From contig JALRDG010000149.1 of the NCBI GenBank assembly GCA_023257055.1, positions 1 through 6,149 of the forward strand: a DNA stretch of 6,149 bases, written 5' to 3'. Below are positions 1 to 4,702 of this stretch, piece after piece; the first letter of the stretch is position 1, and each line of letters starts with the position of its first letter. The translations under genes and the position numbers were made by a program. Under the pieces are notes generated by a model that was given only the letters and a program-made list of their open reading frames with translations, had not been told where the DNA came from and ran no database searches. This DNA comes from Candidatus Saccharimonadia bacterium (GTDB lineage Bacteria > Patescibacteriota > Saccharimonadia > Saccharimonadales > Saccharimonadaceae).

Positions 1-369
1 GCGCGACAATGCGCTTTTGATACTCGCGTCCATCTCTTCCTGTGGCGTGCGTATAACGACACCGCCAATTAGGCTTGGGTCGATAATCTCGTTCAAATGC
101 ACGGTAGCATCTTTGTAGCGGCGAGTGATCACACTAGTGACCTCTTGGCGCGTTACATCAGTGAGCGGCTGTGCGGATGCGACAGTCGCTACGACCGTAC
201 CACGATGAGCGAGTTCAGTTTCTATATCATGCGCAAGCAAATCCGCTTCATGCGTTCGACAACTTTCAACAAGAAACGCCGCGAGCTCGGATAGTACAGC
301 CATATTGCCGCGCGACAGCTCACCGGCAGCATGTGCTGCCAACTTACGTCGTGAAACGCGCACCGCCAT
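1..369 (-). CDS. atpH: ATP synthase F1 delta subunit (OSCP), C-terminus cut by window edge
   Basis: The delta subunit joins the F1 head to the b-subunit stalk. The frame reads from ATG at 369 to the left edge (123 codons, no stop). Its C-terminal part carries the family hallmark D-P-S-L-I-G-G-V-V-I-R (about residues 96-106), preceded by V-A-S-A-Q-P-L-T, which matches the usual start of the C-terminal domain. Known delta/OSCP proteins are about 175-180 residues and reach the S-L-I-G-G motif near residue 145-150. Here it comes about 45 residues earlier, so most of the N-terminal helical bundle is missing while the b-binding C-terminal domain looks complete. A GGAGG Shine-Dalgarno at 381-385, 11 nt upstream, supports the start. 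The ATG directly follows the atpF stop codon (0 bp gap), which suggests translational coupling. Only about 10-15 residues should be missing beyond the edge. Identity is confident; the functional effect of the short N-terminus is inference. Confidence 0.88.
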   Translation of the reverse strand, partial: MAVRVSRRKLAAHAAGELSRGNMAVLSELAAFLVESCRTHEADLLAHDIETELAHRGTVVATVASAQPLTDVTRQEVTSVITRRYKDATVHLNEIIDPSLIGGVVIRTPQEEMDASIKSALSR

Positions 370-921
370 TTAAGATTTTGCCTCCGAGACAGCACGCTCG
401 ATAACTTTGTCACCAAGCGTACCGCTGACTTCTTTCCCAACAACCTTTTCGGTCGCACGCGCTACAAGCGCGAGTGTTTCAGACTTCAGCGCTTCACGGG
501 CGGCAGCAACATCCTTGTCGATTTGCTCCTGCGCTTGGCGAACAATCGCTTCAGAGCGAGCTTTCGCTTTACTTTCCGCTTCGGCGATAGCCGCGCTAGC
601 TTCGTCCTTGGCAGTCGCAACAATAGCGCCTGCTTCCGAACGAGCCTCTTTCATCAACTTAGCCACTTCGTCTTCGGTCGATTTCGCTTGCTCTTTCGCT
701 TCTTCAGCTAGCTTACGACCTTCGTCAATCTGCTTCTGGCGCTCATCAACAATACCGATAAGCGACGGGTAGACAAATTTTTTCAATACGGCGAGCAAAA
801 TCAGAAATGCAATCAGCTGAAACAGCAGCATTTTCCAGTCAATACCGAGTTGCGAAAAAATACCAGCGTCAGAATGAGCCGAAGATTCGGTTGCAGCGAA
901 TTGTATGAGAGAATTCATCAT
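370..921 (-). CDS. atpF: ATP synthase F0 b subunit (peripheral stalk)
   Basis: Subunit b anchors the stator: one membrane helix in F0 and a long dimeric helix reaching delta on the F1 head. The 183-residue protein has a short polar N-terminus (1-28), one hydrophobic helix at about 29-46, then Y-P-S-L and D-E-R-Q-K-Q-I at about 51-65, the usual junction after the b membrane helix. Residues 60-165 are an Ala/Glu/Lys/Arg-rich continuous helix with almost no Gly or Pro, typical of the b coiled coil. The end (T-E-K-V-V-G-K-E-V) is the usual delta-contacting tail. The length is slightly above the common 155-175. Two ATGs are in tandem (921 and 918). The AAGGA at 934-938, which overlaps the atpE stop, is 12 nt from the first, so 921 is preferred though 918 cannot be excluded. 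It lies 15 bp after atpE and abuts atpH. Confidence 0.95.
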   Translation of the reverse strand: MMNSLIQFAATESSAHSDAGIFSQLGIDWKMLLFQLIAFLILLAVLKKFVYPSLIGIVDERQKQIDEGRKLAEEAKEQAKSTEDEVAKLMKEARSEAGAIVATAKDEASAAIAEAESKAKARSEAIVRQAQEQIDKDVAAAREALKSETLALVARATEKVVGKEVSGTLGDKVIERAVSEAKS

Positions 922-936
922 ACGTTATTCGATTCC

Positions 937-1149
937 TTAAAGAATGCCGGCGATGATAGCGACAATGATACCGATGATGGCAAGTGAGTCGGCAAAGACG
1001 ATAGCCAAAATCATCATCGTACGGATATCTTTAACTTTTTCTGGGTTGCGGCCAAGAGCGTTAAGCGCAGCCATACCAATCATACCGACTCCGATTGCAG
1101 CACCAAGTGCCGGTAGGGCGTAGGTCAAACCAAATGCTAATGTGTCCAT
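937..1149 (-). CDS. atpE: ATP synthase F0 c subunit (rotor ring proteolipid)
   Basis: Subunit c forms the ion-carrying rotor ring in the membrane. The 70-residue protein is a two-helix hairpin: helix 1 (about 5-31) is Gly/Ala rich (G-A-A-I-G-V-G), the polar loop is R34-N35-P36 (an R-N-P variant of the usual R-Q-P), and helix 2 covers about 45-68. The ion-binding carboxylate is Asp54 in F-A-D-S, exactly 20 residues after the loop Arg, the same spacing as Arg41 to Asp61 in E. coli. The Gln of helix 1 and the Thr that complete the Na+ site in Na+-type rings are replaced by Val21 and Leu56, so proton coupling is more likely. An AAGGAG Shine-Dalgarno at 1162-1167 lies 12 nt before the ATG, strong as suits a subunit needed in many copies. 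The length is normal for the family. Confidence 0.96.
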   Translation of the reverse strand: MDTLAFGLTYALPALGAAIGVGMIGMAALNALGRNPEKVKDIRTMMILAIVFADSLAIIGIIVAIIAGIL

Positions 1150-1197
1150 AACGTGTTGTTTCTCCTTGAATTATTGTTACGTTATTCTATCTTCCTC

Positions 1198-2031
1198 TCA
1201 CTCTCGCGCCGGAAGACTCTTGTTAGAGCTAGCAGCGGGGGAGTGATGCGAAATTTCGGAAGCTTCATCATGATCTTCACCATGACCTTCTTGGGCAAGT
1301 GCCGCAAAGATAAGGGTCAGCATGAAGAACACGTATGCTTGAATGAAGCCAATAAACAGCTCGAAAACCATGACGATCGGCAGGCTCAAGCCGGCCACGT
1401 AACCGGAAAGTACGGCGATGAGAATTAAGAGAACCTCACCGGCAAAAGTATTACCGAAAAGTCGTAGGCTTAAGGCTACTAATCGAGAGAACTCACCAAC
1501 GAGCTCCAAGAAGCCTTCAAATGCCCCGATCGGATTTTTGAATGGGTTACGAAGATACCGGCCAGCGTTCCCAAACACACCATGGCGCTTAATGGCATAA
1601 ATTTGCACGGCCACCATGGTGACGATTGACAGCATGATCGTAAAGTTAAGATCAGCCGTTAAGCTACGAAGTACCGGGATGCCGTCGATTGTAATTGGCC
1701 CAACTCCAGGAAGAATACCCATCCAGTAGTTCACTAGCACGAACAGGAAAATAGTAATTGCCAGAGGGGCAATTTTTCGAGCAAGCTTGTGATCACCGAT
1801 TACTTCGTCTACCTGAGATAATAGTGATTCAACCGCCCATTGCACAAACCCGACAAAACGGTTGTATCGGCCACGCTTAATTTGGCGCACCGTGTAAAAC
1901 AGTATGGCAAGTAGAAGTAGGGTAGCAATAGCGCCAGTAAACAGGGCGTTTGTTACCGCGAACGGACCAATCGAAAAAAGCTTCTCGGCAGCAAGGCTAA
2001 TATGCAAATCAAGTGCGGCAAATGTATACAT
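1198..2031 (-). CDS. atpB: ATP synthase F0 a subunit (proton channel stator)
   Basis: Subunit a supplies the two half-channels and the essential arginine facing the c ring. The 277-residue protein has five or more hydrophobic segments (about 27-48, 88-107, 128-146, 198-219 and 221-247). The diagnostic S-L-R-L-F-G-N-T-F-A-G-E block is at 188-199: Arg190 corresponds to E. coli Arg210 and Glu199 to Glu219. Gln231 in F-I-Q-A-Y matches Gln252, and the E. coli His245 position is Glu224 here. N-Y-W-M-G-I-L-P-G at 101-109 is the usual motif after an early helix. The C-terminus (248-277) extends past the last helix as a His/Asp/Glu-rich tail. AAAGGA at 2043-2048 lies about 11 nt before the ATG, and the upstream AtpZ/AtpI-like gene ends 4 bp away. 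A 48-bp gap follows before atpE, with no hairpin seen. Confidence 0.96.
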   Translation of the reverse strand: MYTFAALDLHISLAAEKLFSIGPFAVTNALFTGAIATLLLLAILFYTVRQIKRGRYNRFVGFVQWAVESLLSQVDEVIGDHKLARKIAPLAITIFLFVLVNYWMGILPGVGPITIDGIPVLRSLTADLNFTIMLSIVTMVAVQIYAIKRHGVFGNAGRYLRNPFKNPIGAFEGFLELVGEFSRLVALSLRLFGNTFAGEVLLILIAVLSGYVAGLSLPIVMVFELFIGFIQAYVFFMLTLIFAALAQEGHGEDHDEASEISHHSPAASSNKSLPARE

Positions 2032-2035
2032 TTAG

Positions 2036-2278
2036 TTAAAAATCCTTTTTTAATTGTCGATAGATGAGATAGCTCGACAGACCAAACCCGCCAAATCCCC
2101 CGATAATTGTCAAAATAGGGACACTGCGTAATTTTGCATCCAGGTACGCCCCTATAAGTGCAAGTACAACTGTCGGAATGAACATGCGCCATGTCGTATC
2201 CGCCAATGTACCGAGCATTAAAACGACCGGCGAACTTTTCGACGGCTTACCGTGCGGACTCGTAGGAGTTTTGCTCAT
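2036..2278 (-). CDS. AtpZ/AtpI-family ATP synthase accessory membrane protein
   Basis: This 80-residue protein is the first gene of the ATP synthase operon. It has a polar Ser/Pro/Lys-rich N-terminus (1-17) and two hydrophobic stretches (about 31-47 and 54-73). The G-A-Y-L-D-A-K-L segment between the helices and the Gly-rich second helix (I-I-G-G-F-G-G-F-G) fit the short two-helix AtpZ/AtpI family (F0F1-ATPase subunit, putative). Members of this family occur at the head of atp operons and are linked to c-ring assembly or Mg2+/Ca2+ handling. The assignment rests on position, size and helix pattern more than on unique residues. The start at 2278 is the first ATG after an in-frame open stretch. 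A possible AAAGG is only 3 nt away, unusually close, so the transcript may have a very short leader. It ends 4 bp before atpB. Confidence 0.78.
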   Translation of the reverse strand: MSKTPTSPHGKPSKSSPVVLMLGTLADTTWRMFIPTVVLALIGAYLDAKLRSVPILTIIGGFGGFGLSSYLIYRQLKKDF

Positions 2279-2318
2279 TTACCTTTATACTGTAACAGAG
2301 AAAGTAGAACTTGCCAAC
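2279..2318. promoter_or_regulatory. Divergent promoter region between atp operon and small plus-strand gene
   Basis: This 40-bp gap must hold the start signals for both flanking genes. On the minus strand, TTGGCA (2312-2317) and TACAGT (2289-2294) are 17 bp apart and resemble -35/-10 boxes for the atp operon, and TATAAA (2284-2289) is an alternative -10. On the plus strand, TATACT (2286-2291) is a good -10 for the 2319 gene, with no convincing -35. The two -10 candidates overlap. Initiation for the atp operon would fall at about 2277-2282, giving a leader of only a few nucleotides. These are consensus matches by eye, not proven starts. Confidence 0.5.
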
Positions 2319-2525
2319 ATGCCACGACGAATATCAAACAAAGCTCCGAAGCGTTATGTCATCGCTCTTGGCTGTGGCGCGAAACGACGCTTCAAAAATG
2401 AAAAGGAAGCTCGGCAAGCAGCCGATACGCAGGAACTACAAGACATGCAGCTGACATTATTCGTCTACCACTGCGAATTCGGCGATCATTGGCATCTCAC
2501 GCGCCAATCAACAAAAAATCAGTAG
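2319..2525 (+). CDS. Small uncharacterised protein with C-terminal W-H-L-T motif
   Basis: I do not recognise a named function. The 68-residue protein is basic at its N-terminus (P-R-R-I-S-N-K-A-P-K-R), has a probable strand with Cys19, a helix rich in Lys/Glu/Ala/Gln (about 27-44), then Y50-H51-C52 and H57-W58-H59-L60-T61-R62. The ending recalls small phage and actinobacterial proteins that finish in a C-G-G-W-H-L-T zinc-ribbon-like motif. Here one Cys of the usual pair is replaced and His residues are available, so metal binding is possible but unproven. There is no signal peptide or membrane helix, so it is presumably cytoplasmic. ATG 2319 was chosen because it is the only ATG after the candidate -10 box (2286-2291). 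An in-frame ATG at 2178 would overlap the divergent AtpZ/AtpI-like gene by 101 bp. The Shine-Dalgarno is weak. Its stop TAG abuts the pilin gene's stop on the other strand. Confidence 0.68.
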   Translation: MPRRISNKAPKRYVIALGCGAKRRFKNEKEARQAADTQELQDMQLTLFVYHCEFGDHWHLTRQSTKNQ

Positions 2526-4241
2526 TTAAAATTTCACCGATGGAATTTTCGATCGCAAGAAATACGCTTCGGTTGCCGTATTACGCGTCACCGTCGTTCC
2601 GTCGCCAATTTGTCCGTAATCGTTATTCCCCCAACAATACGTGGCGTTATCGGCTACGACACATACACGATACACACCAGCAGACATATCTGTAATTGTC
2701 TTACCGGATAGCTCATTTGTGGTCGTTGGTAATTTCTGAGGTGTCGTTCGCCTCGAGCCCGTAAATCCAAGCCCTAGCTCACCGTAATAATTCTGTCCCC
2801 AGCACCACATTTCGCTAGCACGCCGAGCACAGCTGTGCCAATATCCAACGCCGACCTGTTGCATACCGGTCGTTGGGATGCCGTTTGCCGTTACCGCAAT
2901 TGGCACGGTATAGCCGTTTCCACTAGCGCTCGCTAGTACTGATCCAATACCAAGTTGCCCTTCGTCGTTCGCGCCCCAACAATGAACACGCCCATCGGCA
3001 ACTGCGCAGGTATTGCCTCCATACTGCGACGAACCATCTGTTATCCATCCGCCCACGGCAATATCCGTCACGATACGCGTTCCGAGATCACCGTCGGTCG
3101 ATCGCGTTACTAAACGTGGGTAATATTGATCGTAATAATTATTCAGACGCCACCCCAATTGACCGTTATCATTTCCGCCCCAGCAGTATGCATCTCCTGC
3201 TGCGACGATCGCACAAATATGCCTGGCGCTTGGCGTCGTTGCTATCTTCGTCACAGCCAAGCCTGCAGATACACTAGCGCCAATGGTCGACACCTTTACG
3301 GGAGTCGTTCGATAATACGTCGAACTTGTATTCGAATAGGAAGATATACCGACGCTGATTCCAAGTTGTCCATACCGACTATCCCCCCAGCAGTAAATAT
3401 CACCACTTGCAATAACGCACGCTGTCTTCTCGGTTGTGACGATATTGGATAATTGCTTGCCCGCCAAGCCAGTTGTCTGCGTAACCTTTACCGGCCGAAG
3501 GGAAGGGGTCGTGCTACCATTCCCAAGCTGACCACGTTCATTCGAACCCCAGCAATACACTTCATTTGAACTGATTGTACAGGCAAAATGCCGGCCCACG
3601 GCAACGTCCGTATCAGCCTTTCCGGCGAGCATGCCGCTATCGCGAACGACTCGTACCGGCACAAGGCTGTTTGTCGTCGTACCGTCGCCGAGTTGTCCAT
3701 CCTCGTTGCGCCCCCAGCACCAAGTCTTGTAGTCTATAACTCCGCAAACCTGATAGTAACCAATGGCGGATTTCGATGATGAATACAATCCCTTTGATGC
3801 ATCCGCATTCATACTGTAATTGACCGTCTTCCATACGCTATTGTTCGTCGTGCGTATAAAATCCACCTTCGACTGCACGCGCACGCGATACGTATACAGG
3901 TCGCTACTACTGATCGTCGCTGTATACGTCGTTCGGTACTGTGGCGTCGAAAGCAGATGTTCGGTGTGTGTCGTGGACGCAGTTCCATCACAATTCGTAT
4001 TCGGCCGATACGTAATAGTAGTATCGAGAGGGATATCTGTTTCGAAGCTCTTATTGATGCATCGCTCAAGGTGTTGCACGCCCGCATCTGCAGCCTCACG
4101 CGTCAGTTGATTATAGTACTGTTCATCCAGTCCTTGGCGCACATTCATCACTGATTGCATGCCGACAAGCAACAGAGACATGAGTATAACTGAACTCATT
4201 AGTACCGTTGGCAGTGCAAAACCGAATCGTGACTGTTTCAT
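2526..4241 (-). CDS. Type IV prepilin-like protein with C-terminal RCC1 beta-propeller
   Basis: The 571-residue protein joins a pilin-type N-terminus to a propeller. Residues 1-7 form a short basic leader ending in Gly7. The predicted prepilin peptidase cut is Gly7/Phe8, followed by a hydrophobic helix (8-31, F-A-L-P-T-V-L...). Mature position 5 is Thr, not the Glu of major pilins, as in tip-type minor pilins such as GspK. An alpha extension (32-60) with Q-Y-Y-N-Q-L-T-R-E-A-A and a Thr-rich region (68-145, Cys61/Cys84) follow. Residues 147-571 hold seven RCC1 repeats, each with C-W-G...G-Q-L-G, which should fold into a seven-bladed propeller. Every repeat has a second Cys 9-10 residues before C-W-G, so the protein is probably exported and disulfide-bonded. 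Start 4241 gives the expected leader length. No other pilus gene is in the window. Attachment or ligand binding is inference; the pilin-like N-terminus and RCC1 repeats are seen directly. Confidence 0.87.
   Translation of the reverse strand: MKQSRFGFALPTVLMSSVILMSLLLVGMQSVMNVRQGLDEQYYNQLTREAADAGVQHLERCINKSFETDIPLDTTITYRPNTNCDGTASTTHTEHLLSTPQYRTTYTATISSSDLYTYRVRVQSKVDFIRTTNNSVWKTVNYSMNADASKGLYSSSKSAIGYYQVCGVIDYKTWCWGRNEDGQLGDGTTTNSLVPVRVVRDSGMLAGKADTDVAVGRHFACTISSNEVYCWGSNERGQLGNGSTTPSLRPVKVTQTTGLAGKQLSNIVTTEKTACVIASGDIYCWGDSRYGQLGISVGISSYSNTSSTYYRTTPVKVSTIGASVSAGLAVTKIATTPSARHICAIVAAGDAYCWGGNDNGQLGWRLNNYYDQYYPRLVTRSTDGDLGTRIVTDIAVGGWITDGSSQYGGNTCAVADGRVHCWGANDEGQLGIGSVLASASGNGYTVPIAVTANGIPTTGMQQVGVGYWHSCARRASEMWCWGQNYYGELGLGFTGSRRTTPQKLPTTTNELSGKTITDMSAGVYRVCVVADNATYCWGNNDYGQIGDGTTVTRNTATEAYFLRSKIPSVKF
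2529..3803 (-). repeat. Seven tandem RCC1-type repeats within the pilin-like gene
   Basis: Seven degenerate coding repeats of 54-69 residues, marked by C-W-G at residues 175, 230, 284, 353, 421, 480 and 536 of the encoded protein. Each continues N-x-x-x-G-Q-L-G (E-L-G in repeat 6, Q-I-G in repeat 7). At the DNA level this shows as a recurring cccca(g/a)ca on the plus strand. Spacings are 55, 54, 69, 68, 59 and 56 residues. Seven is the standard blade count of RCC1 propellers. Repeats differ clearly in sequence, so the array is old and not a recent duplication. Confidence 0.88.
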
Positions 4242-4377
4242 ATAGATGTTCTTTTGTTAATAATACCATAACCGTCAAGCGGTACGAACCCCCAACATCT
4301 AGCTCCTGCATCTGCTATACTGCTATTGTACCGAAATGCCATATTTAGTATACTTTATATAGTAATAGGAGGAGCTT
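4242..4377. promoter_or_regulatory. Divergent intergenic region with promoters for pilin-like gene and glutaredoxin gene
   Basis: There is no gene here. On the minus strand, TGG-TATTAT (4260-4268) resembles an extended -10 for the pilin-like gene, with a poor -35 (TTCGTA, 4283-4288) and a leader of about 12 nt lacking a clear Shine-Dalgarno. On the plus strand, TTGTAC (4326-4331) and TATACT (4349-4354) are 17 bp apart and fit a promoter for the glutaredoxin gene. A second extended -10-like TGC-TATACT lies at 4313-4321. The plus-strand -10 sits within the perfect palindrome AGTATACT (4347-4354). The calls rest on consensus matches only. Confidence 0.5.
4367..4372 (+). promoter_or_regulatory. 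Strong ribosome binding site of the glutaredoxin-like gene
   Basis: AGGAGG, continuing as AGGAGGAG, lies 5 nt before the ATG at 4378. It is the best Shine-Dalgarno match in the window and fixes the start of the glutaredoxin-like gene. It suggests higher translation than the pilin-like gene on the other side of the same intergenic region. Confidence 0.8.
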
Positions 4378-4656
4378 ATGGCCCAAGAAACAACCCCAAA
4401 AGTCATCGTCTATAGCACGAGCTGGTGCGCATTCTGCCACACCGAAATGCAGTGGCTCGACAAGCTTGGCATTGCCTACACCGCAAAGGACATCGAAGCC
4501 GACAAAGAGGCATATGAAGAACTAATGAACAAAAGCGGTGGAAACTACCAGGGAGTACCTGTCACGGATATCGCCGGCGACCTCGTCCTCGGGTTCGACC
4601 GCCCAAAAATTCAATCGACACTTGACGCGCACGGCATTAAGCCAGCGACCGTCTAA
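4378..4656 (+). CDS. Glutaredoxin/NrdH-like thiol oxidoreductase
   Basis: A 92-residue thioredoxin-fold redox protein. The active site is S-W-C17-A-F-C20 at the start of helix 1, after the first strand (K-V-I-V-Y-S, 8-13). The cis-proline signature G-V-P61-V is present, followed by G72-F-D, where glutaredoxins have G-G or G-F for thiol substrate binding. This order and length match monocluster glutaredoxins and NrdH-redoxins, which reduce disulfides in the cytoplasm, for example in ribonucleotide reductase. The C-A-F-C centre differs from the classic C-P-Y-C. There is no signal peptide, so a cytoplasmic location is expected. It is transcribed alone, divergent from the pilin-like gene, and ends in a hairpin terminator. 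It could serve NrdH-type reduction or general repair; no partner gene is visible. The family is confident, the substrate unknown. Confidence 0.88.
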   Translation: MAQETTPKVIVYSTSWCAFCHTEMQWLDKLGIAYTAKDIEADKEAYEELMNKSGGNYQGVPVTDIAGDLVLGFDRPKIQSTLDAHGIKPATV

Positions 4657-4672
4657 TACGATCACTCTATGC

Positions 4673-4702
4673 AAATACTCGCCGCTCTAGCGGCGAGTAT
4701 TT
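4673..4702. terminator. Bidirectional intrinsic terminator hairpin
   Basis: A perfect inverted repeat: arms 4673-4685 and 4690-4702 (13 bp, GC-rich core CGCCGC/GCGGCG) around a TCTA loop. On the plus strand the stem is followed by TTATAT and ends in a T-rich stretch, serving the glutaredoxin gene. On the minus strand it lies directly after the ABC-F stop codon (which shares base 4702) and leads into a short ATTTG. The U-tracts are modest, so efficiency is uncertain, but stem quality and the convergent position support the call. Confidence 0.85.

Noticed and set aside
407..772. Plus-strand 121-residue Ser/Ala-rich open frame
   Set aside because: It is the complement of the Ala/Glu/Lys-rich coiled coil of atpF, whose codon bias leaves the opposite strand open. 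There is no family resemblance.
1150..1197. Possible regulatory or small RNA element in the 48-bp gap between atpB and atpE
   Set aside because: No hairpin or promoter-like pair is visible. It contains only the atpE Shine-Dalgarno and AT-rich spacer.
2178..2318. Upstream extension of the small plus-strand protein to ATG 2178
   Set aside because: It would overlap the AtpZ/AtpI-like gene by 101 bp and lie upstream of the candidate promoter. The extra residues look unlike the rest of the protein.
2489..2695. Plus-strand 68-residue open frame overlapping the end of the small gene
   Set aside because: It is out of frame with the small gene, antisense to the last RCC1 blade, and has no ribosome site.
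2620..3730. Recurring cccca(g/a)ca motifs at about 160-210 bp spacing, resembling a repeat array or CRISPR
   Set aside because: The motif encodes the C-W-G of each RCC1 repeat on the minus strand. The spacing matches protein repeats, unit lengths vary, and there are no uniform short spacers.
3820..4110. Plus-strand 96-residue open frame antisense to the pilin gene
   Set aside because: Low-complexity Cys/Val/Arg-rich translation with no start signal, lying opposite a well-supported coding region. The same applies to the other antisense frames at 3126-3452 and 3588-3779.
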